Counted from the first letter of the stretch, positions 1 through 6,016 are shown. The stretch is DNA of 6,246 nt from Anaerolineae bacterium (GCA_018056405.1 JAGPFT010000190.1:1-6246), one strand, 5' to 3'. Notes: generated by a model not told the origin, from the sequence alone. A program made the numbers and translations.

Positions 1-635
1 ACAACACCATCGCCACGCCTGCCCTGCAGCAGCCCTTCGCCCTGGGCGCGGACATCGTGCTGCTCTCGATCACCAAGTTCCTCTGCGGCAACGCCAGCGT
101 CATCGGCGGGGCGATTGTCGGGCCGGAGGCGCTGTGCGAGGACATCCGCTGGAACACGCAGGAGTTCGTCGGCGCGGTCATGCAGCCGCTCGAAGCGTGG
201 CTGGTGCTGCAATTCCTGGAAACGCTGTCGCTGCGCATGGAGCGGCACAGCCGCAACGCGCAATTGGTCGCCGAGTTCCTGGCCGCGCACCCGAAGGTGA
301 CTCGCGTCAACTATCCGGGGCTGCCCGATCACCCGCAGCACGCGCTGGCGCAGCGTCAGATGACAGCGCCGGGCGGCCTGCTGTCGTTCGTGGTGCCGGG
401 CGGGATGCGCGGGGCGGCGACGGTCATGGACAGCCTGCAACTGATCATCCACGCGGTGACATTCGGCACCAGCCGCACGATCTGCATGCACCCGGCGACC
501 ATCACCCACGAGCACATGACGCCGCAGGAGCGGGCGACTGCCGGCATTGACGACGGCCTGATCCGGCTTTCGGTGGGCCTGGAGAACGCCGAAGACATCA
601 TCGCCGACCTGGACCAGGCGCTGGGCAAGCTGTAG
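1..635 (+). CDS. PLP-dependent Cys/Met metabolism (trans-sulfuration family) enzyme, C-terminal part
   Basis: The N-terminal half is outside the window. 210 complete codons are readable from base 3 to the TAG at 633-635, against about 390-400 residues usual for the family. The frame opens with (D)NTIATPALQQPFALGADIV, the family's post-aspartate segment, followed by SITK; the lysine at nt 75-77 should form the Schiff base with pyridoxal phosphate. Further family marks are VIGGAIVG, the middle stretch around MQPLEAWLVLQFLETL, FGTSRTICMHPATITH with the HPA-TH substrate-carboxylate region, and the closing IRLSVGLENAEDIIADL. The family catalyses beta/gamma elimination or replacement on sulfur amino acids (methionine gamma-lyase, cystathionine gamma-synthase/lyase, O-acetylhomoserine sulfhydrylase), and the visible half does not separate these. 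The segment after the lysine reads KFLCGNASVIGG where most members have KY-(N/G)GH-(D)V-GG. An ATG- or GTG-initiated start at nt 57 is an artefact, because homology continues upstream to base 1. The gene faces the methyltransferase gene convergently. Confidence 0.93.
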   Translation, partial: NTIATPALQQPFALGADIVLLSITKFLCGNASVIGGAIVGPEALCEDIRWNTQEFVGAVMQPLEAWLVLQFLETLSLRMERHSRNAQLVAEFLAAHPKVTRVNYPGLPDHPQHALAQRQMTAPGGLLSFVVPGGMRGAATVMDSLQLIIHAVTFGTSRTICMHPATITHEHMTPQERATAGIDDGLIRLSVGLENAEDIIADLDQALGKL

Positions 636-663
636 GCGCTGGCACAGGTGAGGATCGCGCGTA

Positions 664-686
664 GGGGAGGGATTCAGGCCCTCCCC
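664..686. repeat. Hairpin downstream of the PLP enzyme gene
   Basis: A perfect 8-bp stem, ggggaggg (664-671) with ccctcccc (679-686), encloses a 7-nt loop. It begins 28 bp after the PLP enzyme stop and is preceded by gta, so it follows the gtagggg...cccc layout of the hairpin at 2544-2570. There is no T-tract on either side, so it is not a classical intrinsic terminator, although a hairpin between two converging genes could still help separate their transcripts. Confidence 0.6.
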
Positions 687-840
687 ATGTGTACCAACTT
701 AAGCCTGGCTGTAAACGCCTCTCCCCCTAAATCCCCCTCTCCAGCCGAGCTAGAGAGGGGGACTTTGACCGCCAGATGGGACGTTTTCCCCCTCCCTGGC
801 TTGGCCGGGGAAGGGGCCAGGGGGAGGGGCCTTCCGCCCC
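687..840 (+). repeat. Family A dispersed repeat, copy 1 (right end missing)
   Basis: This 154-bp stretch matches 2571-2722 with about eleven mismatches and one 2-bp indel by eye. It starts with atgtgtaccaacttaagc, which corresponds to the terminal inverted repeat of copy 2. It holds two internal stem-loops: ccccctctc (733-741) with gagaggggg (753-761), and a second around 790-828 built on ccctggc/gccaggg. The match stops at 840, and the distal part with the right-hand inverted repeat seen in copy 2 is absent, so this copy looks truncated. It fills most of the spacer between the two converging genes and ends 21 bp before the methyltransferase stop codon. No coding potential is credible in it. 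Confidence 0.85.
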
Positions 841-861
841 AACAATTCCCATCGCGGGTGT

Positions 862-2316
862 CTACGAGGCACCCACGCGCGCGGCGGCGGCCCGCAGCAC
901 GGCCTCGATCTGCTCGGCAGCGCCGGGCGGCAGCGGCGGCGGCGTGTGCGTCGCCAGAATGTGGCGCACCCGCGCCCGCACCCGTTCCTGCATCGTGCTG
1001 GCCCCCGCCGACTGCCAGTTCACCCACCGCTGGCGATCCATCAGGCGTGGTACCCAGATCTCCTGGCGGCAGCGACGCGCTGTCTCCTCAGTGGACATGA
1101 AATCCCCGGCGGGACCCACCTGGTCAATCAGGTCGAGCATCAGCGTGTCGTCGCTGACCTCCACTCCGCGCATGATGCGCCGCGTCATGGCGATGATCTC
1201 GTCGGTCATCACCAGCATCTCCAGCGAGCCGGTGTCCGTGTTATCCAGGAAGCCCACGTCGTGCACGAGCGTCGCGCCGCTCAAGCCGGAGAGCACCACC
1301 TGGATCGCGCTCTCGATGGCCGCCTGCTGGTCGAGCACCTTGGCCTCGGACGTGCCAGCGGTGCCCATGAAGGGCAGCCCCAGGTAGCGCGAGATGTCGG
1401 CCATGGCCGCGCTGTAGAGGCTCATCTCCGGGCCGCCGTAAGCAGGCGTGCCGGTGCGCAGGTCCATTGGCTGGGGCACGCCGCCGATGCACACCTTTGC
1501 CCCGCGCTGCTTAAGCTGAATGGCCGCCAGGCCGCTCAACGCCCCGGCCAGGTAGATCACGAACAGCCCGGCCCCCGTCACCGGCGCGGACGAACCTGCC
1601 GTCCCGCCGCCGATGTAGATGACCGGGATGCCGCGCTCGGCGGCCCACAGCGCGTTGCCCAGCTCGACATCGGTGTGCTGCAGCGGCGAGTGGTAGGTGC
1701 CGAACAGCCCGAAGAAGGGGTACTGGCGCAGGCTCTCCGCGCTGCCGGCCACGGCCAGGGCAATCTCATAGATGTCGGCCAGGTTCTGGCGGGTGAAAGC
1801 CCAGGGCAGGACGGGCTTGCCGGTGTTGGCGATCAGCTCGGCGAACTCATAGACCGGGGCCAGTTCCGGCGGCACATCGCCGATCAGGCCGAGGCCCATC
1901 GCGTAATCAATGTGCTCCAGTGCGTCGCAGACGCGGGCAGTCAGGCCGGGGTCGCCACGTTGAGCGCGGCGGCGCTCACCCGTCTGCGGGTCCATGTAGT
2001 AGGTGCAGGTAGGGCCGGGGCCGAAGTAGACCCGGTCGGGCGCGATCTGCAGGCGGTGTTGGTGGTCGCGCCCCCACAGGGTAAAGGTGCGCGGGGTTGC
2101 CGCTACCGCATCCTGGATGACGTGGGGCGGGATGCGCAGGCGCTCGCCTTCAGCGCGCGCGCCCGCCGCCACCAGCAGGTCGCGCGCCTCCGCGTTGAGG
2201 ACGTTGACGCCGGTGCGTTGCAGGCATTCCAGCGTGGCCTGGTAGACTTTCTCGATCTGCACGTCCGTCAGGACGCGAAACTGGGGGGTCTGGTGCGCAC
2301 TGTAATTGGTGTCCAT
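862..2316 (-). CDS. MttB-family (trimethylamine/glycine-betaine type) methyltransferase, non-pyrrolysine
   Basis: 484 residues with the ATG at 2316, close to the 480-500 usual for the family. Landmarks: FRVLTDVQIEKVYQATLECLQRTGVNV near the N-terminus (13-39); the glycine-rich YIGGGTAGSSAPVTGAG (234-250); DLRTGTPAYGGPEMSL (285-300); LGLPFMGTAGTSEAKVLDQQ (312-331); LSGATLVHDVGFLDNTDTGSLEMLV (345-369); and a C-terminal FMSTEETARRCRQEIWVPRLMDR (406-428). Characterised members move a methyl group from a methylamine or quaternary amine such as glycine betaine to the cobalt of a cognate corrinoid protein in the cytoplasm. Archaeal MttB uses pyrrolysine read from an in-frame UAG; this gene is open throughout, so it belongs with the larger non-Pyl group, whose substrates are mostly unknown. 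No corrinoid protein gene is in the window. The start is uncertain: the frame is open to 2502 with another ATG at 2358, but homology begins only around residue 13 of the chosen form. No clear Shine-Dalgarno precedes 2316. The substrate is not predictable from this sequence. Confidence 0.92.
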   Translation of the reverse strand: MDTNYSAHQTPQFRVLTDVQIEKVYQATLECLQRTGVNVLNAEARDLLVAAGARAEGERLRIPPHVIQDAVAATPRTFTLWGRDHQHRLQIAPDRVYFGPGPTCTYYMDPQTGERRRAQRGDPGLTARVCDALEHIDYAMGLGLIGDVPPELAPVYEFAELIANTGKPVLPWAFTRQNLADIYEIALAVAGSAESLRQYPFFGLFGTYHSPLQHTDVELGNALWAAERGIPVIYIGGGTAGSSAPVTGAGLFVIYLAGALSGLAAIQLKQRGAKVCIGGVPQPMDLRTGTPAYGGPEMSLYSAAMADISRYLGLPFMGTAGTSEAKVLDQQAAIESAIQVVLSGLSGATLVHDVGFLDNTDTGSLEMLVMTDEIIAMTRRIMRGVEVSDDTLMLDLIDQVGPAGDFMSTEETARRCRQEIWVPRLMDRQRWVNWQSAGASTMQERVRARVRHILATHTPPPLPPGAAEQIEAVLRAAAARVGAS

Positions 2317-2369
2317 AGAAGTGATCCCAGGTAAAGAAGTGGAAAAATGAGGTGCCATCTCCTGGTTTA

Positions 2370-2459
2370 CCTCACCCCCACTCGGCGCTGACGCGCCCCG
2401 TCGCCCCCTCTCTAATGTGGAGAGGGGGCAGGCCGAACAAAGCGAGGCCGAGGGTGAGG
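2370..2459 (-). repeat. Family B palindromic repeat, inverted copy
   Basis: A 90-bp element bounded by cctcaccccc (2370-2379) and a matching ...gggtgagg end (2452-2459). A central stem-loop pairs ccccctctc (2404-2412) with gagaggggg (2420-2428) around a 7-nt loop. Its reverse complement aligns along most of its length with the copies at 5809-5901 and 6017-6109, including the gcctcgct and gcgccgag segments. It lies about 54 bp upstream of the assigned methyltransferase start, in its probable 5' leader, and a longer reading of that ORF would translate it, which argues against the 2502 start. Confidence 0.82.
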
Positions 2460-2543
2460 TAGACTGCTGGATTTCGCAAAGTCTTCCTGATGGAGAACGC
2501 AATCAAAGGTGGCCGGAGGTAGGGGCACTGCTTGCTGCGCCCG
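2460..2543. other. Spacer with no recognisable element
   Basis: About 84 bp between the family B palindrome and the gtagggg hairpin. I see no gene and no convincing -35/-10 promoter pair on the minus strand that would serve the methyltransferase gene. The segment around 2518-2541 (ggtagggg...gcgccc) looks like a degenerate relative of the adjacent hairpin repeat, but its inner stem has mismatches. Confidence 0.3.
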
Positions 2544-2570
2544 GTAGGGGCGTATTGCAAGACGCCCCAC
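2544..2570. repeat. gtagggg-type hairpin repeat, left copy
   Basis: The stem gtaggggcgt (2544-2553) pairs with acgcccc-ac (2562-2570), lacking one base of the perfect complement, around the loop attgcaag. The segment 2548-2568 recurs exactly at 2758-2778 on the far side of the family A element. Short palindromes of this gtagggg...cccctac type are dispersed repeats I associate with Chloroflexota and cyanobacterial genomes; that association is from general knowledge, not from a search. Confidence 0.7.
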
Positions 2571-2757
2571 ATGCACCAACTTAAGCCTAGCTACACACGC
2601 CTCTCCCCCTAAATCCCTCTCTCCAGCAGAGCTAGAGAGGGGGACTTTAACCGCCCGATGGGACGATTTCCCCCTCCCTGGCTTGGCCGGGGAGGGGGCC
2701 AGGGGGAGGGGCCTTCCGCCCATCTCGCGCGCCCAGAAGCCCTAAGTTGGTACGCAT
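2569..2757 (+). mobile_element. Family A element, copy 2, MITE-like with terminal inverted repeats
   Basis: About 189 bp. The left end atgcaccaacttaag (2571-2585) is matched in inverted orientation by cctaagttggtacgcat (2741-2757; reverse complement atgcgtaccaacttagg), differing by a 2-nt gap and one mismatch. The interior 2571-2722 is the sequence shared with copy 1 at 687-840. The element is bracketed by a 21-bp exact direct repeat (2548-2568 and 2758-2778). Terminal inverted repeats, small size, no coding capacity, multiple copies and a flanking duplication suggest a non-autonomous miniature element, but a 21-bp duplication is longer than most transposases make. No transposase is in the window, so the mobilising enzyme is unknown. 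Confidence 0.6.
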
Positions 2758-2782
2758 GGGCGTATTGCAAGACGCCCCTACG
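2758..2782. repeat. gtagggg-type hairpin repeat, right copy
   Basis: gggcgt (2758-2763), loop attgcaag (2764-2771) and acgcccctacg. This copy keeps the right-hand ...cccctac arm that the left copy partly lacks, while its left arm is cut short by the end of the family A element. The two copies read as one hairpin repeat split and duplicated by an insertion. Confidence 0.65.
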
Positions 2783-2848
2783 AAAACCAGGCCATTTCCG
2801 ATTGTCTCATCCATGAGTTTACTGAGAGTCAGGCGTTTCCGTCATGGG

Positions 2849-2872
2849 CGCGCGGGCTACACTTCCCGCGCG
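2849..2872 (-). other. Hairpin spanning the CBS gene stop codon
   Basis: A perfect 8-bp GC-only stem, cgcgcggg (2849-2856) with cccgcgcg (2865-2872), has an 8-nt loop (2857-2864) that contains the TAG stop of the CBS gene on the minus strand. No T-tract follows on the minus strand, so a standard intrinsic terminator is not supported. It could stabilise the 3' end of the transcript or weakly terminate it. Confidence 0.55.
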
Positions 2873-3507
2873 TCAAGAATCTCGTGGCCTTCGACGGCGC
2901 TCAGCGCCGCGATCACCTCGTCTTTGGCGGCGCGAATCTTGACGACGGCATCCCACTTGTCAGGGTCTTTCTGGCAGATGACGCCGCCCATTGTCTCGAT
3001 GCCCCAGCCCTGCCTGGCAATGGCCGTGACCAGTTTAGCCAGCTCGCCCCTGATCATCGGCATGCGCACCGTGACGCGCACGCCGGAGACGCGCCCGGCC
3101 ATCATCTCGGCCAGGATGGTCAGCAGGTCGTTCTCGGTGATCAGCCCGACGACGATGCCCTCGCTGACCACCGGCAGGCAGCCGACGCGGTTCTTGACCA
3201 TGACGACAGCGGCCTGCTCGATGGGGGTGTCGGGGTCAATGTGGATCACGTCGCGCGCCTTGACCATGACATCGCGCACTTTCAGGTCCGACAGCAGGCG
3301 GGTGATCTCCCAAATGTCCAGGCTGGCCAGCCGGCGGGGATCGATCAGCATGGTCTGCGGGGTCAGCAGGCCCAGCAGCCGCTTGCCGTCACCGACCACC
3401 GGCAAATAGCGAAGATTGTTCTCCGCCATGTACTGCTGCGCCGCCGCGACCGACATCTCTGGCTCGGCCAACAGCGGGTGCCTGACCATGTAGTCCTTAA
3501 CCAGCAT
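2857..3507 (-). CDS. CBS-CBS-ACT domain protein, AcuB-like
   Basis: 216 residues. The first CBS domain is about residues 5-54 (DYMVRHPLLAEPEMSV, LRYLPVVGDGKRLLGLLTPQ). The second is about 77-131 (VRDVMVKARDVIHIDPDTPI, CLPVVSEGIVVGLITENDLL). A C-terminal ACT-like region is about 142-216 (GVRVTVRMPMIRGELAKLVT, WDAVVKIRA). This order is that of the AcuB type, cytoplasmic proteins whose paired CBS domains bind adenine nucleotides and regulate a partner; no catalytic residues are expected. The open frame extends to 3639, but that extra segment is antisense-like arginine/serine-rich translation of the ATPase gene. The ATG at 3507 is chosen because AAGGAGG stands 6 nt upstream and homology starts there. 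The gene overlaps the ATPase stop by 11 bp, which points to translational coupling and to a regulatory job connected with the transporter, though the latter is inference. Bacillus AcuB is tied to acetoin use, which nothing here supports. Confidence 0.93.
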   Translation of the reverse strand: MLVKDYMVRHPLLAEPEMSVAAAQQYMAENNLRYLPVVGDGKRLLGLLTPQTMLIDPRRLASLDIWEITRLLSDLKVRDVMVKARDVIHIDPDTPIEQAAVVMVKNRVGCLPVVSEGIVVGLITENDLLTILAEMMAGRVSGVRVTVRMPMIRGELAKLVTAIARQGWGIETMGGVICQKDPDKWDAVVKIRAAKDEVIAALSAVEGHEILDAREV

Positions 3508-5602
3508 GACGCCCCTCCTTCTCGATGGTGACGACGGCCTCCATCTGGCACAGCGTTTCCAGGGGGATGTGGCAGTAGATGCGGTGCTGCTCGCCGTGAA
3601 ACTGGGCGGGCGGAGGCTGCTGCTCGCAAATCGCGCCACCGTCCGGTAGCAGGTTGCGGCGCGGGCAACGGGTGTGGAAGCGGCAGCCGCTCGGCGGGTT
3701 GAGCGCGCTGGGCACCGTCCCGCTCAGGCGGACATGTTTCTGCTCGGCGCGCGGATCGGGGATGGGCACGGCAGAGAGCAGCGCTTCGGTGTAGGGGTGG
3801 TAAGGCGGCAGGTAGATCGCCTCTGCCGGGCCGATCTCTGCGATCTGGCCCAGGTACATCACCGCCAGGTGATCGCAGATGAAGCGCACGACGCTCAGAT
3901 CGTGAGCGATGAAGATCATTGTCGTGCCCAGCCGCTGCTGAATCTCCAGCAGCAGATTGAGCACCGCCGCCTGCACCGACACATCGAGCGCCGAAACCGG
4001 CTCGTCGCACAGCACCAGCTTGGGCGACGCAGCGATGGCCCGGGCGATGGCCACCCGCTGCTTCTCCCCGCCGCTGAGCTGACGGGGCAGCCGCCGGTAG
4101 TAGTTCTCGCCCAGCTTCATCATGTCCAGCAGGCGGACCACTTCGCCGCGTACCTCGTTGGGCGGCACCGCCTTGAAGCGGCGCAGCGAGCGGGCGATCT
4201 GGTAGCCGACGCTGAACGAAGGATTGAGCGTCGAGTCCGGGTTCTGGAAGACCATCTGCAACTCTTTGATCACTTCCAGCCCTCGTTTGGAGACGGGGTC
4301 GGAGATGTCCACGCCCATGAACTCGATCTCGCCACCAGTCAGCTTCTCCAGGCCGATGATCGTCTTGACCAGGGTGCTCTTGCCGCAGCCCGATTCGCCG
4401 ACGATGCCCAGAGTCTGGCCGGGCATAGCTTGGAGGCTCACATTGTCCACCGCTTTGACGTACTGCTTCTTGCCGCCGATCAGACGCTTGGACGCGACCG
4501 GATAGTAAGTTTTGGCCGCTTTGACGGACAGGATCGGCGCCGCCCCGTCCGGCTGCGCGGCCTGGCCCGTCAACTGGCTCACCTGCTCGTCGGACAGAGT
4601 GTCCTTGTGCTCGTGCACCTCGTCGGCGAACAGGCAGCGCGACCAGTGATCGGGCTGGACTTCGCGCATCGTCACCGGCCCCTGGGCGCACACCGGGCGG
4701 GCGTAGGGGCAGCGCGGCTCGAAGATGCAGCCGGGCGGCAGCGCGCTCGGCGAAGGGACGCGCCCGCGAATCGGCTGCAAGGCGCTGTTGGCTTTGGTTG
4801 TGTCCAGGCGAGGGACGCAGCGCATCAGGCCCAGGGTATAGGGATGGCTTGGCCGCAGGAAAATATCCTGCACGCTGGCCCGCTCGACCATCTCCCCGGC
4901 GTACATGACTCCGATCATGTCCGACACGCGGGCGATCACCCCCAGGTTGTGGCTGATGTACATGATCGCCGTGTCGAACTCGTTCTGCAGGTCGTTGATC
5001 AGGTCGAGCACGGCGGCCTCGACAGTCACGTCCAGGGCAGTGGTCGGCTCGTCCATGATCAGCAGGGCGGGGTCGTTGAGCAAGGCCATAGCAATGACGA
5101 TGCGCTGCTGCTGGCCGCCGGAGACCTGGTGGGGGTAGCGGCGCATGACGCTGGCCGGGTCGGGCATGTAGACGCGCTGCAACATTTGCTCGCAGCGTTC
5201 CAGGGCGGCGGCCCGTTTCATGCTTCGGTGCACGATCAGCACCTCGGCCATCTGATCGCCAAGCTGCATAGAGGGGTTGAGCGCCTGCATCGGGTCCTGG
5301 TAGACCATAGCGATGCGGTCGCCGCGTAGCTTGCGTAGCTCCTTCTCGGAACGTTTGACCAGGTCCTGCCCCTGAAATAGAATGCGCCCGCCGGTGATCT
5401 TGCCGTTGCGCCCCAGAAAGTTGACGATGCTGAAGGCCACTGTGCTCTTGCCGCAGCCGGACTCGCCGACGATGCCGAAGGTCTCGGCGCGGTGAATGTC
5501 GAGCGAGACATCGCGCACGGCGGCCACGTCGCCATAGCGCGTCTCGTAGGCGACGGCCAGCCGGTCAATCTCCAGGATGGGAACCTGTCTCGGCCCACGC
5601 AT
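3497..5602 (-). CDS. Fused two-domain ABC transporter ATPase, oligopeptide/dipeptide (OppD-OppF type)
   Basis: 701 residues, about twice the length of a single OppD or OppF, so both ATPases of the importer are in one polypeptide as in GsiA- or YejF-type proteins. Domain 1: Walker A GESGCGKST (46-54), Q-loop YQDP (101-104), signature VSGGQQQR (160-167), Walker B LLIMDEP (180-186), switch histidine 218. Domain 2: GESGCGKST (402-410), FQNP (452-455), LSGGEKQR (509-516), LVLCDEP (529-535), histidine 567. Each is followed by the oligopeptide-transporter C-terminal extension (HPYT at 253 and 602), with cysteines at 292, 298, 305, 323 and at 640, 646, 659, 677; such quartets hold an iron-sulfur cluster in some OppD/DppD proteins. 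Both sites look active. The protein should drive ATP-dependent import through a permease pair at the inner face of the membrane. The ATG at 5602 follows GAAGGAG at 10-nt spacing and precedes family homology closely. Substrate (peptide, glutathione, nickel or other) cannot be told without the binding protein, which is not in the window. Confidence 0.96.
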   Translation of the reverse strand: MRGPRQVPILEIDRLAVAYETRYGDVAAVRDVSLDIHRAETFGIVGESGCGKSTVAFSIVNFLGRNGKITGGRILFQGQDLVKRSEKELRKLRGDRIAMVYQDPMQALNPSMQLGDQMAEVLIVHRSMKRAAALERCEQMLQRVYMPDPASVMRRYPHQVSGGQQQRIVIAMALLNDPALLIMDEPTTALDVTVEAAVLDLINDLQNEFDTAIMYISHNLGVIARVSDMIGVMYAGEMVERASVQDIFLRPSHPYTLGLMRCVPRLDTTKANSALQPIRGRVPSPSALPPGCIFEPRCPYARPVCAQGPVTMREVQPDHWSRCLFADEVHEHKDTLSDEQVSQLTGQAAQPDGAAPILSVKAAKTYYPVASKRLIGGKKQYVKAVDNVSLQAMPGQTLGIVGESGCGKSTLVKTIIGLEKLTGGEIEFMGVDISDPVSKRGLEVIKELQMVFQNPDSTLNPSFSVGYQIARSLRRFKAVPPNEVRGEVVRLLDMMKLGENYYRRLPRQLSGGEKQRVAIARAIAASPKLVLCDEPVSALDVSVQAAVLNLLLEIQQRLGTTMIFIAHDLSVVRFICDHLAVMYLGQIAEIGPAEAIYLPPYHPYTEALLSAVPIPDPRAEQKHVRLSGTVPSALNPPSGCRFHTRCPRRNLLPDGGAICEQQPPPAQFHGEQHRIYCHIPLETLCQMEAVVTIEKEGRHAG
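3514..3520 (-). promoter_or_regulatory. Shine-Dalgarno of the CBS gene, inside the ATPase coding sequence
   Basis: AAGGAGG on the minus strand, 6 nt before the ATG at 3507. It is encoded by the Glu-Lys-Glu-Gly codons near the ATPase C-terminus, so ribosomes finishing the ATPase pass directly over it. It decides the CBS start and supports translational coupling. Confidence 0.85.
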
Positions 5603-5612
5603 CAGTATCTCG

Positions 5613-5619
5613 CTCCTTC
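5613..5619 (-). promoter_or_regulatory. Shine-Dalgarno of the ATPase gene
   Basis: GAAGGAG on the minus strand, 10 nt upstream of the ATG at 5602, slightly longer spacing than optimal. It supports that ATG as the start. I could not identify a promoter for the gene in 5620-5700. Confidence 0.7.
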
Positions 5620-5634
5620 AAACACCACAATTCG

Positions 5635-5653
5635 CAGGGGTGCTGCGCCCCTG
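5635..5653. repeat. Hairpin in the ATPase 5' leader
   Basis: caggggtg (5635-5642) pairs with cgcccctg (5646-5653), one pair being G-T, around a 3-nt loop. It resembles the aggggc...gcccct dispersed hairpins elsewhere in the window. It lies about 32 bp upstream of the ATPase start; if transcribed it would sit just before the ribosome-binding site. Confidence 0.5.
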
Positions 5654-5700
5654 GAGGCCCTTTGAGAAGTCGTGCACCTGGCTCTGCCCCCATCCCCGGT

Positions 5701-5722
5701 CCTTCCCCTACGAGGGGGAAGG
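5701..5722. repeat. Hairpin repeat left of the tandem array
   Basis: ccttcccc (5701-5708) pairs perfectly with ggggaagg (5715-5722) around the 6-nt loop tacgag. No T-tract follows. The sequence is another short GC-rich palindrome in a gene-free region, about 100 bp upstream of the ATPase start on that gene's strand. Confidence 0.5.
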
Positions 5723-5808
5723 GAGAAGATCGCAGACCCTAAGCCCCCCTCCTTGTGGGTTCAGGGGCGGGCAGCACCGTGAGAAGCATTGAGATGGCAC
5801 CCGCTTAA

Positions 5809-5901
5809 CCTCACCCCCTGGCCTCGCTGCGCTCGGCCTTTCCCCCTCTCCGTCAACGGAGAGGGGGCGGCGAGGCGCGCCAGCGCCGAGCGGGGGTGAG
5901 G
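5809..5901 (+). repeat. Family B palindromic repeat in tandem unit 1
   Basis: 93 bp from cctcacccc to ggggtgagg, with a central perfect stem ccccctctccg (5842-5852) and cggagaggggg (5857-5867) closed by a tcaa loop. It is the same element as 2370-2459 in the opposite orientation. Confidence 0.85.
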
Positions 5902-5934
5902 TCAAGTGAAGGCCGCCCCAGACTACACACCAAC

Positions 5935-6001
5935 CTCAATGCCTGTCCGCCCCTCCCCACCACGTGGTTCAGGGGCGGGCAGCAGCGTGTGAAGCATTGA
6001 G
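5935..6001. repeat. Nested hairpin at the unit 1/unit 2 junction
   Basis: Three stems are nested: ctcaatgc (5935-5942) with gcattgag (5994-6001); tgtccgcccct (5944-5954) with aggggcgggca (5971-5981), one G-T pair; and at the apex the perfect palindrome accacgtggt (5959-5968). The right side has a 12-nt bulge at 5982-5993. The structure could form in RNA or as a cruciform in DNA. Confidence 0.65.
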
Positions 6002-6016
6002 AGGGCACCCGGTTAA

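Noticed and set aside
664..686. Intrinsic terminator for the PLP enzyme gene
   Set aside because: The stem is good but no T-tract follows, and the same architecture occurs elsewhere as a dispersed repeat.
674..1027. Minus-strand reading frame with a proline-rich segment (PLPLAPSPAKPGRG) over family A copy 1
   Set aside because: It only translates the repeat and then runs antisense or out of frame into the methyltransferase 3' end. The same peptide recurs at 2412-2723 over copy 2, which is a repeat effect and not a gene.
862..2316. Pyrrolysine-encoding amber codon in the methyltransferase
   Set aside because: The frame is open from start to the single terminal TAG, which lies at the expected family C-terminus, so no read-through is needed.
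946..2334. Long plus-strand open frame of 462 codons opposite the methyltransferase gene
   Set aside because: It is the antisense shadow of a well-supported gene, with no recognisable domain.
2317..2502. N-terminal extension of the methyltransferase to 2502
   Set aside because: It would translate the family B palindrome, adds residues not typical of the family, and homology begins just after the ATG at 2316. The intermediate ATG at 2358 remains possible, adding 14 residues.
3508..3639. N-terminal extension of the CBS protein to 3639
   Set aside because: The extra 44 residues are out-of-frame translation of the ATPase gene, and a strong Shine-Dalgarno points to the ATG at 3507.
3674..5329. 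Long plus-strand open frame of 551 codons opposite the ATPase gene
   Set aside because: It is rich in His, Asp, Arg, Ala and Gln, as expected from the complementary strand of a GC-rich gene. The minus strand encodes an intact, motif-complete ATPase.
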